A stretch of DNA of 64,000 nt from Thamnaconus septentrionalis. Taxonomy: Eukaryota > Chordata > Actinopteri > Tetraodontiformes > Monacanthidae. The position numbers and the translations under genes were made by a program. Below, piece after piece: positions 1-11,860 of the stretch (positions are counted from its first letter, which is position 1; every line of letters starts with the position of its first letter). The stretch covers positions 5,692,001-5,756,000 of the forward strand of contig CM020509.1 of assembly GCA_009823395.1 (NCBI GenBank), in the 5' to 3' direction. The notes beneath the pieces were generated by a model that was not told where the DNA came from, searched no databases, and worked only from the letters and a program-made list of their open reading frames with translations.

Positions 1-335
1 GGGACAGTTTGTTTTTTTAAATTTCCACATAAGAAATGCAGATTAGAGGAAGTGCTTCAACCTGGACTTTACTTCCAATCTTTACTTTCAATCTTTACTT
101 ACAACACTGCGTGTTGTAAGTAAAGAGGGGGTCGCAGACTTTCAGCTCAATAAAATCAGCCGAGTTGCACTTCTAAATTTTAAGCTTGAGGTTTAAGTCT
201 TATGCGTTCACTGGCTGGATGTTGCTTTTGGCAAACGGCCACCATGAAATTTCATCCTGTCGAAATTACTGCTCTTAAAGTGCAGCTGTCAGCTGTCAAG
301 TCTAGGTGTCGCTGTGTTTGATCTTCCATACTTAC
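1..335 (-). other. glrb: glrb intron, 3' side of first coding exon (partial)
   Basis: On the minus strand this follows the splice donor of the glrb exon at 336-477. The donor reads GTAAGT from 335 down to 330, a full-consensus site. The stretch is AT-rich with no coding signal and runs off the window, so the next glrb exon lies to the left. Confidence 0.75.
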
Positions 336-457
336 GAGGGACAGTAAACCTGCTTCCCTTTTTTCTTCCCCTTCTTGGTTCCTTTCTCCTTGGCCGATGC
401 TCCCTCGAAGCACAGCGAGAACAACAGGAGGAGGAAGGCGATTTTCTTCATGCCCAT
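336..457 (-). CDS. glrb: Glycine receptor beta subunit, first coding exon
   Basis: The gene encodes the structural beta subunit of the pentameric glycine-gated chloride channel, which anchors the receptor to gephyrin at inhibitory synapses. Only the N-terminus is here: 40 complete codons and two bases of the next. The peptide starts MGMKKIAFLLLLFSLCFEG and has a hydrophobic core and a small-residue end (ASA, residues 20-22), a typical signal peptide. It continues KEKGTKKGKKKGKQVYCPS, closely like the start of mature vertebrate GLRB (recalled as KEKSSKKGKGKKKQYLCPS). The first ATG (457-455) has A at -3 and G at +4; a second ATG at 451 has a weaker context. The exon ends in phase 2 at a consensus donor. 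The remaining ligand-binding and membrane domains lie outside the window. Whether this is teleost glrba or glrbb cannot be told from one exon. Confidence 0.9.
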
Positions 458-477
458 TCTGGAGCGATAGTCGGGGC
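458..477 (-). other. glrb: glrb 5'UTR part of the start-codon exon
   Basis: On the minus strand a pyrimidine-rich tract ending TTTTGTCCCCTGCAG lies just upstream, with its AG at 479-478. The exon therefore probably begins at 477 with 20 nt of leader before the ATG. This implies at least one noncoding 5' exon at higher coordinates. Confidence 0.65.
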
Positions 478-2518
478 CTGCAGGGGACAAAAAGAGACAA
501 ACTGCTTAAACTGCGAGCGGGAGGCCGTGTGTTCTAATACAACAACCCTAACACTGAATCGTTGTCTCGTCACACCTGAAAAATTGCAACATTTTGTTTG
601 CGCATATGAGAACAAAAATCTACAGAAGTCATTCTTGTTTTCCACCCTGACCGCCTCTCGGCTTGTTAGCGCCTCGCTAACATCGCTAACATCCCACTCG
701 TGACAGATCTGTTACTGTAAGGTGAAATGAGTCAATCTGAGCGGTCTAATCAAGTCGTGCGAGTTGAAGCAGAAAGCCAGTCAGTGGCGCAACATACTTG
801 AATAATGATGGTCCTTCAGTTAAATGCAACCTACTAGACGTGGATGGGAAAATCACTGAAGGCAGCATTGTGCATGCAGATGATGTTTCCAACGCACTTT
901 GTTGCTGTGGGGTTTGAAAAGTAGTTTTTTTTTTACAAATGAAGTCACCAGCTGATGAGAGGAACGAAAGGATTAGAATAAACAAAGTCCAATTTGATGC
1001 ATGAGCAGTTGAATAACGGTGATGTCATGTTATTTAAGGTTCGTGTGTAATTAAATCTATTCTTTGGCTTTTTGGTGTATTTTTTCACACAGTGGGACTT
1101 TTCCTTGGAAAAATATATGTCAGGTAATAAAATGATTTTGAAAGCTCCCTGAGCGGTCAAAAACCTGAGAAGGATCGTTTTAAAATACTGTTCCAACGTC
1201 TAGGTATTCTGAAGATGATTAAGTGTTCAACAGCGTTTTCACATCTGGACCGTTTTGATCCATTGCGAAACAGACAGATTTGTTCCGAATCCATTAGCGT
1301 ATTTCCCCGAGTCGATTCGTGTTCGCAGTGCATCATGGCAGAGCCGGCCAAAGCAAACGCCATCGCAGGGCTTCCCTCACGACTTGCATTGTGGGCCGGC
1401 GTCATGACAACGACGGCAACAACAGTAGCAGCAGCAGCAGCAACCAAGTGAGCCTCGGGTTCACCTGGTGCGGCCAGGAGGCCAAACGCTCCATTGACAT
1501 TCAGGGGAAATTGGACGTTTCAAACCAAAACGGCGAAGTCTATAAGATCATCTGGACACTCTGCTGAGCAGCGTCATACACCATGGTGTCCAGCTTTTTT
1601 TTGTCCCTTTTAGAACATCTGAAAGCTAAAAGGTACAGCTGCAGGTGGAATGAATGAATGCAAACAAAAGAACCAAGGTAGGATGGCCTGGATGAAAAAA
1701 AAACGTTTTTAATTGATGCAGTACTGAAAGCAAGTTAAATTGAAACTTTCCCAATGATTTATTTGTCAAAAAAAAATCAAATTCAGTCCAAACAGGAAGG
1801 TCTAGTTCACAACGTATCCCCCTTTTCAGATGGTTTGGCTCATATTCAAAAATGCCGAAGCTCAGATTGGCTATATATTGTTATAAAATGTTGAGTTAAT
1901 GGTCAGACATGCTGGTAGGAAAAGAATCCTTAGTTCTGATTAGTTCTTTAGCAAACATGTCCAAGCATCGACTGAATACTGTCACACGACAGCAATCAGC
2001 AGACAGCAACACCTGTGGTCAAACAATTTCCCATTAATGAGAGGCCCTCTGCAGTAAGAAACCTGTACTGTAGGAGGCATCTGGCTCTGACGATGATCTC
2101 GAACGTCTGCTACTCATTCTGTTTGTACGCAACTTATAATGAACTTGTACCCCACAGGAAATGACAAATAAATACTACCATATTCCCCCTGTGATTGGTT
2201 GGACATGGTTGACAGCAGCGATGAGCCACTCCGGGTTTCGTCGACGACCCTCCACAGAGCAGAAGGTTCGGCCCTGGACTCGAACTCGCTCTGAGGGCTG
2301 AGCGATGATTTCTCGCCGGCTGGCGTGAGCTCGTCCAGGGGCGCCCAAAACCCCCCACTGCATGTTCAAGTGCTCGTGTTGTTCTTTTGCATGCCTTAAT
2401 CGGGGCCATTCATCAGGCGGTGGCCCCGGTACCTGTGTGATTCATCCCCCATCGAGGGGACCTGCGCTCTTTCATTGCATGGGGACATTGAGACTAACGA
2501 CGGAGGCAAAAGTCCCCT

Positions 2519-2543
2519 CACACACACACACACACACACACAC
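2519..2543. repeat. (CA)n microsatellite
   Basis: About 12 uninterrupted CA units, in the probable glrb 5' intron. Confidence 0.95.
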
Positions 2544-3539
2544 CAGCTCCCTCACCCTGCCAGCCAAGACTGTATATTAACTGAAGCACTTTATTGTCTA
2601 GACAGACACACTCGTTCTCGCTGCCTTGGCCCAGTAACTCCCAGCCTGCCTCTCGCCCGCACATTGATCATCATCTCCTCCACTGGAAATAACTCCCACC
2701 ATTTCACTCCTTTTTATCATTTTTTTGTTTTTTTCTCGTGCGTCGGTGCGGCCCCGTTGTCTGGCCCAAAGCTAAGTCAACATTGTTTTTGTCAGTCTGG
2801 AGGGGGGAAAAGAAGGAGTAGAGGTAGTAGTAGAAGAAGAGGAAGAAAGCCGGGGTTTGTTTGGCGTTCCCATCCTGGACGAGCACATGTCCGACATACG
2901 TCGGTGCCGACCCGCACATGTCAGGCGGGGAGCGGTGGGAGCGGGACGGGGGAATGTTTGACTTGGCACCGGAGCGCATTTCTGGGAGAGAGATCTGGCG
3001 TGTGAGCGGCGATTCCTCACATGTGTTCCATCTTCTAGCACGTCCTCGCGTGGAATCTGCCTTCTGCAAGCGTCCGCTGCTGTCACGGGGGATGAAAGAG
3101 CGCAGGGACGGGTCCAGAACTGGTGTGCAGGCTGCAGACGGGCTTTTAAAAAGCTGTAATGCAAGAGTGAAACAGTCTCCTTGCTTTGCCATATGTTGCC
3201 TGGGAGAAATGTTTCTGAAATATTTCTGCAGGGTTTTTTTCTTTTCTTTTTTGAACTAGATAGAGACGCTGCACCCTGCACGAGTGGTGAATTTGTTTGT
3301 CTTATTTGAAAAGTATGTAATGAAATCTCACGCAGGATGAGACTATAAACTCAAAATTTTCACTTGACAGGTCGTCTGAAATTGTCTCGATGAATACGAC
3401 CTGTTATTCAATCCTGTGTCCACAGAAATAAGAAAACCATCCACTTTAATTCTTTCCCTGGTTAAAATAAGCATTTGTTAAAAAAATGCTCTAGACTTTG
3501 GTACTTGTCAGCTCCTCCAGGTCAGTGACAACACTCCTT

Positions 3540-3675
3540 AGCCAGGCTCCTCTCTGAGAAATGACCTTGTTGTTCAATCCATTCTGGAATCTCCAACAAA
3601 GCAACAGTTTTAGCTAAAACTCAATTCATTTTTTTTTTACCAGGAGGCCGTAAACACAAGGCTAAATGTGCTGTT
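3540..3675 (-). repeat. Dispersed repeat family, copy F
   Basis: It ends in GGCCGTAAACACAAGGCTAAATG, a variant of the family's hallmark edge (GGCTGTAAACAGAGGGCTAAATA), preceded by CAACAAAGCAACAGTTTTAGC. It lies in the reverse orientation relative to the copies at 11673, 18373 and 55064. The outer end is diverged and its boundary is approximate. Confidence 0.5.
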
Positions 3676-4915
3676 TTCCAGAGATCTCTCATGAATGATG
3701 AAGGACCACCTCCTTGGAATTATAAATGAATCCTGAAGACCTGGAAATGACTGTGGGACTATGAGACCTTTAAAACAAGTTCCAGTTGGATGAAGTGAAG
3801 CTGACAAAATGAGTCTCTGTGATTCAAGAAACACCGGAGGGGAAATGCTTTGAATGCAATTTTAAAAACAATTCTTTAAACAATGGCACATTAAAACACT
3901 TTACACACCTATTTGTTGTTGTTTCAAAGTACAGTAGAATTAAGTGAACCTCTTGTTGTCCGTCCAAAACACTACAACCAGAACTGGACCTTCCTCAAAG
4001 CTGTTTTCCCGCTCTGCCTGCTAATGAGCGCCGGTGGCGAGGCCGATCCCGGACGCCTCGTTCAATCACATCGATCTTGTAACTCATTAGGCAGCGCCTC
4101 GTCCCGGCTACGCCGTACTTTAGATATTAAACAAATTCGCAGAGAGCGCCAGGGGAAAGTGTCCACGCCAGCCAGAGAGCGAGTTCATAAACTGACCTTG
4201 GCACTTGCCGAGTCAACGCGGTGCCACGGCCGGAGAACGTTGCCCTTGCTCGTGTGTTTTACTGCCTGTGGTATTGGGAAAAAAAAAGAAAAGAAAAAAA
4301 CGCTGGGCCTTGGTCACACGGCGGCTGGCGGTGACTCAAGCGGGAGTCACATGGTCTCCCAGCCCCCTCCCACCTCCCCACGGGTCCAAGGTCAGTGAGC
4401 AATCCTGCCCTGCCTTCATCACCTCCTCACTGTATGCATTTTTTATCATCTCGTCTATAAATATCCCGCTTAGCGGGTTATAATCCCTGTTATAGCGGTG
4501 CAATGTTTCTGTAAACAACTCCTGACTGTACTTTTTATATTATGTGAAAGGAAACAAAACTCAGATTGTCCATCGTTCAGTATCTGTTCAGTATTAAGCA
4601 AAAGCATTTTTTTTAAAAAAAAGAAGACACTTAGCGATGTAGCTGGATTCTCTTTTTGCATTAATCTGATTTGAGGATAAAAGGCCTTAAATCGCTGGTA
4701 AACAAGACACGCAGGACAAACACCAACAACAAAAAGGAAAGACCTGGCACAACCTGTAGCTGCACATCGGCCCGAATTTTTGGGGGGTGCGAGACTGTGC
4801 AACAAGAAGGAGTGGCTGTGAGAGGAGGAAGCACATGTGAGACTGAGCAACAACATGCGGAGAGGGGGAAAACCCAGCCCCTGTTGAGACGACAACACAG
4901 CATCAGCATCAGCAA

Positions 4916-4939
4916 CAGCAGCAGCAGCAGCAGCAGCAG
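4916..4939. repeat. (CAG)8 trinucleotide run
   Basis: Eight CAG units preceded by CAGCATCAGCATCAGCAA, so the array is longer if interruptions are counted. It lies just outside the CpG-rich putative glrb promoter block. Confidence 0.9.
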
Positions 4940-5099
4940 CGACCACCATGACGAGTAAAGAGGGGAGGGGGGTGCAGGAAGAGGATGCCAGCGCATATTA
5001 TGCGTGATTCTCCTCGCGCACAGGAGCGCATTCAAATGATATGTATATATCAGTAAAAACACTCACTCACGCACAATGCCACCGTCTCCACTCACCGTT

Positions 5100-5740
5100 T
5101 GGCGCCTGTCAGTTCCCACCGAAGAAAAGCTGCGTTAGCCGACTGTGCAAGCGGTCGTCAACGGAGCCTCCCGGAGCCGTCGCCGTCTCCCTGTTCCATT
5201 CTATCCTCCGCTCTCGAAACAGACGCGTTCGACGAGTTCGTAGGTGGCAGGGTTACAAAAAGTTACATCTCGGCAAATTGCCAGAGGAGTTTCTCGAATC
5301 CCCGCTGCCGTCCTTCTTCTTATGTTTTCTTTTGTTTTTGTTTTTTTCTGCGCGCGGCGGCTGCTGCTGCTAACTGCCCTTTTTCGCCTCGGCTCGGGAT
5401 GCCCAAGATGGAGGCTCGCGTGTACCTGACATGCAACATGCGCAGTAGCGGCTGCACGCAGTTGGAGGAGCGCAGCATCAGCGTCAGCACCAAGGACAGC
5501 CGCTCCCCGCTCCCCGCCCCCGCGCCTCCCAGCCTCGAGCTGCCAGCCGCCGCCGCCGCGACGCGACGTGACGTGACGTGACGTGACGTGACGGCGGATC
5601 CACGATTCACGTGATGGGAGCTCAGCTTTCCCGCTATTTATCGCGGCCGCGCGGCACTTATCGGCGGATGAACTCCGACAGGGAAGGACGAGTGATCCGG
5701 ACCATGAAGGCGGAAAATGTGTGGATGGCATTTGGACTAA
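5100..5740 (-). promoter_or_regulatory. glrb: CpG-rich block, candidate glrb promoter and noncoding exon 1
   Basis: The segment is far richer in GC and CpG than its surroundings, especially 5340-5670. On the minus strand a TATA-like ATAAATAG lies at 5641-5634. It is followed by an E-box palindrome TCACGTGA (5607-5614), five tandem GACGT units (5565-5589), a CCGCCGCCG run and GC boxes (GGGGCGGGG). A possible splice donor CAG|GTACAC follows at 5425. The position upstream of the acceptor-preceded glrb coding exon fits a first noncoding exon. No transcript evidence is available, and the TATA-like box could serve either strand. Confidence 0.45.
5565..5594. promoter_or_regulatory. Tandem GACGT array (CRE-half-site-like)
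   Basis: Five exact GACGT units are followed by GACGG. Each junction creates TGACGTGA, one base from the palindromic cAMP-response element TGACGTCA. ATF/CREB-type binding is inferred from the motif only. Confidence 0.6.
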
Positions 5741-5753
5741 ATGCTTGATTCAT

Positions 5754-5755
<2 letters not shown>

Positions 5756-5785
<30 letters not shown>
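5756..5785. repeat. (TG)15 microsatellite
   Basis: Uninterrupted TG units directly beside the CpG-rich block. Confidence 0.95.
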
Positions 5786-5788
<3 letters not shown>

Positions 5789-5934
5789 GGGCAGTTCACT
5801 TGTATTTACAGGCATCTAATTCACATTAGAACACTAAATATTGACCTTTAAGTCATCAAGCTGCCATCCCGGCCACATTTCAGCACGTTTAATTTGTATA
5901 AATGGCTCAATATATATATAAATATATATATTGT

Positions 5935-6148
5935 GTATGCGTGGGTTCTGTCCGGATTCTCTGGCTTCTGGCTTCCTCCCACAGTCCAAAAACATGCATG
6001 TGAGGTGAATTGGAAACTCTGAATTGTCAGTAGGTGTGTGTGAGTGTGAATGGTCGGTTGTCTTTGTCTCTATGTGGCCCTGCAATGAACTGGCGACTTG
6101 TCCAGGGTGTCACCCTGCCTTCGCACTATGACAATGGATGGATGGATT
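5935..6148 (+). mobile_element. LINE (L2/Maui-like) 3'-tail fragment
   Basis: The order of motifs matches a very common teleost repeat: CCGGATTCTCTGGCTTC, TTCCTCCCACAGTCCAAAAA, CATGCATGTGAGGTGAATTGG, a GTGTGAGTGTGAATGG stretch, TCTCTATGTGGCCCTGCAAT, GAACTGGCGACTTGTCCAGG and a terminal ATGGATGGATGG tail. I recall this as the 3' end of L2-type LINEs and SINEs that share their tail; the family name is from memory. No coding part is present. Confidence 0.7.
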
Positions 6149-9100
6149 TTGGATGCATAAAAGCAAAGCAAAAACAACAAGAAATATCCCTTTCACCCGC
6201 CTTATTGTGAGAAGACTTCACCTACTGTCCAATAGCTGATGTAAGGTCGTATTTTACAGCCACACAGAACCACAACTCCCGAACTGGAACGTGTCCCCCT
6301 CTGGAAGTCCGTCCTTGGAGGTGAGACCACCAGTACATTTTCCGCAGATGGAACCTGAACGGCTCCTTTGTGTCTGTGGTCTGTCTGTTGGCTGGAGACT
6401 TCTTTTCGCCACCCAGTGATGGATTTTTTGCAGGGCAGAAACGGGAACCGACACCATCCTGGTCTGTCACTCACCGTGTAATGTCTCCAACATCCACAAA
6501 AAGAAAATCTGTTGTCCAAGACGCCACCAGCAGATTCCCGTCAGTTTGATTTAACGGATTTGAAAGATTTATCTGATCGCCCCTGGAGGAGGGGATGTGG
6601 AATGCGCCCCGTAAACAAAAAACATTGTTATGATGTTTGATTCCGCCTTTAGAAATATACAGTTTATCTTGCTGATGATAATGTTTTGCGGGCTATCACG
6701 AACAGATTCAAAACACAGTTTGTTTCTATAAACCGGCTGATTTGCCCGGATTCGGTTGTGGTTGCAACATTTGCATCAATTGTTTTTTTGTATTATTACT
6801 TCCCAAAGCTGTTTGTGTCATTCTTCATTCACTCTGTGAGTGTAGTTGCACTGAACAGGAAGTCAGCTCCTTTGTAGTTAGAGTTAAAATTTGAAAAAAA
6901 CGTTTGCAAACTGAGCTGCTTTTCCCCCACAATTCCGATCCATATCTCATTCATCACTTTCTGTCAAACAACTTGGGCGGCCTCCCTGCGCGGATCCCCC
7001 GTAGACCGATTTTGACTGACGGGGCGTTCCATTTGCATACACAAATTAATTGACACCACATGCATGGAGATTAATGATTTATGTCACAGGGTGCAGTTCC
7101 CCGCTCGCGATGGAGAGGTACAAGGACTCTTTTGTTTTGTCTGCGGCGCGTGGACTCGCGTGGACTCGAGCCATGGCAGTGACGGACGGCCGTGTGTCGC
7201 CGTCCAAAACAAAGTCAGGGCAGATTAGAGCTGCGTCCACTGCTCGTCAGAGGACTTTCACAGTTCAGGTTTTTGTTGTGAGTTTAAGGATGAAGTCGAA
7301 TCACGGGAGTTATTTATTTGGCAGATGAGCATTTGCAAATTCCTCTTTTTAAAAAAACCTTTTCCAGTTGCTTTTAGTGACATCTGTAAAGGGCTGCTTC
7401 GGCTTTTAGAGTTCATTGACTGGCAGGAGTCACACATTATTACCTGGAACACACTCATTTATTTCAGTTCAACACATACATATGTTTTAAAATATATTTT
7501 AAGTTGCATTTCACCTGTATAAACACAGAAGTACCCAAATAAAACACATTAGCAATGATGGGCTTCGATTGAAAACACCATGAGAAAGATGTTCAGTCTC
7601 ACATGTAGCCTCTAGTTATCATGTAGATTAAAAAAAAAAAAAAAAAGCGCACACAAAACAGTAGCAGCCCTCGTGTGTTCAGTATTACAGTGTACACCTA
7701 CAGTGTACGTGCAATATTGTCCTGACAGAGCCTGGTGGTTTCACTCAATCTGCCCCTTATGAAACAGACAGCCCTAATGGAGAGCAATTCTTTTTTTCCC
7801 CAGTGAGATTATTGAGGGGGCAGTGGGCCAGAGCGCCGCTCTGCAGGAGAACTCCTCGCCGACGTCTTCTGAATCGCTCTGCTCTTTATTCAGGAGGAAC
7901 ACAAGAGGCTCTTTCCAGAACGAGATGCCCAACATTTGTTCGATGTTAGGAGACAATGCTCCCTCTATTCATTTGATGAGATAAATTCCTGAAGATATTA
8001 TTTTTTTTTTATTATTATTTTTCTTTTTTGCTTCATTCAGTATGAGGATTGATCCAACACAGACGAGACTCTGAAGCTCAGACGGGGGGGGGGTTGGGGG
8101 TCTTGTCCTCGTTCCAGCTTGCACGTTTACGCAGATACATCCTGCTGTTTTTATTTCCTAACAACACATAAAATCCAACAATGGAGTTGCGCAGCGCAGT
8201 AACAGAAGTGGATTCTAAAGTGGAATCAGGTTACCTGCAACTCAAACTGTTTGGAAATACAAAAGAAGTCTTGAATGTTACAATGGCCGACCCCTGCAGC
8301 AAGTATTGTTGTAAACACAACAAGAACTGAGACAAAGACCTGTAGTTTACACAATCTCAATTTCCTCAGTTGTGCAAGTGAATTGTATTGTGTCTGAGCA
8401 GCTACTGCACTGCGTCCGATGATGCTGGAATTTATCTCCCGATAAGGAATGAGTGCCATTTCCACGTGCGCGCGCCCTAACTGGAGAACGACAGATATCA
8501 TCTCAATGCGCTCAAAGACCTTGACATCCAACATCAGTTGTCAAGCGGCAGGTTCACATTAATAATGACTGTCTGGAGTCTCTGAGTCATGAAACACTGC
8601 TGCAAAGGGGTGCTATTCACTTCCCTTATAATGTGGCCCATTGAGGTTTCCCTGTTAGTCAGTTTTAGATTCCACTACTCCATCAATAAAAAATCCAGAG
8701 GGTTAAAAAAGAGGAGAAGTTACACAAAGTTGTGAAATTAGTCACAGGCCTCAAAGACGCTTGTAGTTCATGACTTCTGTCAATATTTTTGCAAAAGTTA
8801 TTGTAGCTTTTGGCTTCAAGCAAAGAAAACCCTCAACTAAATAATGACAAGAATAATTTATCCAAGTGCACGTGTAGTATGTTAATCTTGGTTGTAATTA
8901 CATTACCATGAATATTTGACTTCTCTTTGCTATTCGGGCCTCGATGGATGGTGCTTCAGTTTCTACTCAACACTTTGTTATGTTTTTCTGTAAATATTTT
9001 CTGGCAATGTGCCCTGAGGCTTGTGTGTTCAGTGTGTGTTTTAAACTGGGTTTGCAAGTCAATGATAATTCCGTTGTTGGAAGCAAATCGAGATAAACTA

Positions 9101-9559
9101 CCTCTCTTCTCTTCTCCATGGGTTCCCAGAGAGGACAAAAAAAGCTTTACAACCTTCCGAAGAAAAAAGAAGACTGGCTTTTAGCTTCCTGTTGGACTCT
9201 TTGTTGGACCTTCCAAATGTTTTGGAAGGGGAGGGGTGGTCACGAACATGGGATTGGCATCACTGAAGGATCTGCGCCCTTCGTGATCTCCAGAACTGTG
9301 CGAGTGCGAGAAGCGATCGATGAGCTTTTCTTATTTCTGGGAAGTCCTGACACGGTGTTGGTAGAAACCTTTGTGCTCTCGCCGTGCACTTGTGCGATCA
9401 CGAAGACTACTGGGAGGAAAACAGTGTGTTCCCTCTTTTTTTTCCTCTGAAAGTGATTTTAATTGCAAGCTGATGACAAGGTCGCACCTTGGCAGCGCGG
9501 CTGCCCAGCGGCGAGCAATGCCAGCTCACTGCAGGAAGGCCCTCAGTCCCGGTGGCTCA

Positions 9560-9680
9560 GTTTCCCAGCAGGGGAGGGTCTTCCTGTGCACATTACCCCT
9601 GGAGGTAGTGTGTGTGTTTCCTCTGGGTGCCCCTGTTCCCACCACAGTCTAAAACATGTAAATCCACTGTCCTATTATTG
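9560..9680 (+). mobile_element. Possible diverged LINE-tail fragment
   Basis: TTTCCTCTGGGTGCCCCTG, then CCCACCACAGTCTAAAACATG, resembles the middle of the repeat at 5935-6148 (CTCCGG...CCCACAGTCCAAAAACATG). Only this core is recognisable. Confidence 0.35.
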
Positions 9681-10181
9681 CTGTGTGGGGAATGTGATCA
9701 TAACTGAGATAATTTATAAAATGAGCTTTTCAAGGGGCACAAAAAAACGCTGACTGTAGCCCTGTGGGGCACCACCAGGGGGCTCCGGTTTCAAAGCCAA
9801 GTGCAGCCAAGGGCAATTAATCAGCAGAATGCCACACTCCTCTCAAGTCCACTAAGAGACTTCCTTATCTTCAGGATCTCAGAGTCTGTTCATGCAGTGA
9901 AAGACAGAGCAAGACGTCGATACGCCTCCGCCGCCTGCGACCTCCCCGATAAGAACTCATCAGGTGAGAGGACGACTGCGACGGAACTTGTGTGTGTGAG
10001 CCTGATGGAAACCCCTCTGACGCGCCAGTCATTGCTCTCCCTAATTCCTCCGCTGGCTCGCTTCCCATTTCCAGTGAAAACCGCAGATTCCTCCTCGCAG
10101 GACCACACAGCAAAGAGCACCCGCTGCTCCTGCAGGAGGTTTTACCATATAAATGAAGTCATCTCAAAGCAGCGCCCCTTC

Positions 10182-10230
10182 CACACACACACACACACAC
10201 ACACCACCACCACCACCACCCACCATCCCT
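10182..10230. repeat. (CA)n plus (CCA)n compound microsatellite
   Basis: A CA run passes directly into CCA/CAC triplets. Confidence 0.9.
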
Positions 10231-10726
10231 CTTTCAATGTGGAATAACGAGCTACAATCTGGATTTGGCAAATATTTCCCCTGCCTGCTGTTTCACTTCA
10301 TTTCACCTGGAACAGAAACTCGACATTCGCGAAGCCGCCGTGACCGATGTGTCGCGCAAACGCGGGCCGATCAGGAAGAAAAGGCATTTTGTTTTGTTTG
10401 ACAGCTTGCGGGCCCCCGAGAAGGCAGGCAAGCCTAATGGGATTTAGGACCAGGAGCCGCCGACTGTGAGCCTCCTCCCCGAATTGTATACATTTCCCTC
10501 GGCGGCGCGCTCGCCAGGACGCGCGGCCCTCCAGCTCGGGCCGCCTGGCATGCCTGTGTGTGCCGGCCGTGACCCGAAAGGTCTGCCTTGTTTCTAATTT
10601 CCTCTGTTTGTTATATTTCTCCATATCAAAGCCTCCACGTTTTCACGAGACCACCGTGGAAGCGGCAATCAAACGTGGACGAGACAAAATACCCAGCATT
10701 TGCAGACAAAACCTCAAGGGGTGAAT

Positions 10727-10728
<2 letters not shown>

Positions 10729-10773
<45 letters not shown>
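10729..10773. repeat. (GT)22 microsatellite
   Basis: One of the longest pure dinucleotide arrays of the window. Confidence 0.95.
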
Positions 10774-10776
<3 letters not shown>

Positions 10777-11672
10777 AGGAGAGAGGGATTCCACAATTCT
10801 GAAGTGCTGACATCTGCTGCAGGCCCTTGCAGGGCTGGAATGTGATACTCTCCTTTACACAAAGGGCTTTGGCCCTTCCAGCAAGCGCATGAAGAACTCT
10901 TTATGCCTCGACACACACACGCACGCACGCACACACATACACAAAATGACTCAATCAATACCCCGTGCCTTGTTTTCCCCATCGAAGCCTCTGATTAAAG
11001 AGCCTCCCTTTTCGTACCTTGATGCTGCAGAGACCTGCGCTCCCTCTCGGGCCGCCGCTCTGTTGGAACTACGCTCCACCGGGTGGGGGGTAGATGGTGT
11101 GGAGGGTGGGGGTTGAGGGGGGGTAAATTGCTGCGCCATTGCATCATCTGTCTGGCTCAATGGGTTCAATATGTCTCCAGCTCCCCTTTGATTCCGGCGT
11201 CTGTGCTGCCGCAGACTTGACATTCAGTTAAGGGATATATACTGGCGGATTCCGCCGACAATGGAGGGGACGGCGGCGTTGCCTCGGAGAGAGGGAGAGT
11301 GGGAGAGGGGAAGAGAAGGAGAGGGAGGAAATTGGGAACAGGAGTGAGCATTGTTCCAATCGGCGTGCGCGCTTTGATATGACAAATTGAGAAGCCCTTA
11401 AACATTTCCTGCCGCGGAGACACGCAAGGCCGCGTGCACAAGCGTGTGTTGAAAAGTGCCGCGCGGGAACTCATTAATCTTTAACGTCCGTATTGGGAAG
11501 GAAGGAATAAGGCCTACAGACATCTTACTTCCTTTAAAATAACATGCCCCCCCTCTCTGCCGCACAATGTGCATATCCTCGGTAGACATCATTAAAGGCT
11601 GCGCATTCTACATGTTTTGAGGTCTTCTTTGTGGATCTCCTGTGGAGGCAAAGCATAATGGAAAAACCCCCA

Positions 11673-11860
11673 CCATATTTAGCCCTCTGTTTACAGCCTC
11701 CATGCAAAAAAAAACTCTTTCGGCTTCCTCATAAAGCTGATGCTTTAAGGACCTTACAAATGTCTGGCAGAAGAAAAAAAAGGGGGTAGCAGCCAACACT
11801 TGGCTACATGTATTGCCGCTAACGAGGGGGACGTTGCGGTTCCTCTTGTGACATCACAGC
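11673..11860 (+). repeat. Dispersed repeat family, copy A
   Basis: It begins CATATTTAGCCCTCTG followed by TTTACAGCCTCC, continues with GCTGATGCTTTAAGGACCTT and GCCAACACTTGGCT, and ends in TTGTGACATCACAG. These blocks recur in the same order at 18373 and 55064 and inverted at 26436 and 38119. No coding capacity is visible, so it is a short nonautonomous element of unassigned class. Confidence 0.65.

Larger units (their letters stand above)
478..5423 (-). other. glrb: Probable 5' intron of glrb
   Basis: This stretch lies between the acceptor at 478-479 and the CpG-rich block near 5430. It contains a CA array at 2519-2543, a dispersed-repeat copy near 3540-3675, a (CAG)8 run at 4916-4939 and poly-A/T runs. 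Open frames over 2475-3281 and 4470-5062 are low-complexity or serine/arginine-rich in several frames at once and look like chance. The right boundary is inferred from a possible minus-strand donor (GTCAG|GTACAC, exon end 5426). Confidence 0.45.

Noticed and set aside
2475..3281. Long overlapping frames on both strands
   Set aside because: Open in several frames at once with CA-repeat-derived THTHTH and basic low-complexity runs; no splice logic.
5201..5731. 176-codon minus-strand frame in the CpG block
   Set aside because: The composition (Arg, Gly, Ala, Ser, tandem VTSRH) follows from the GACGT array and CpG richness, and several other frames are open too.
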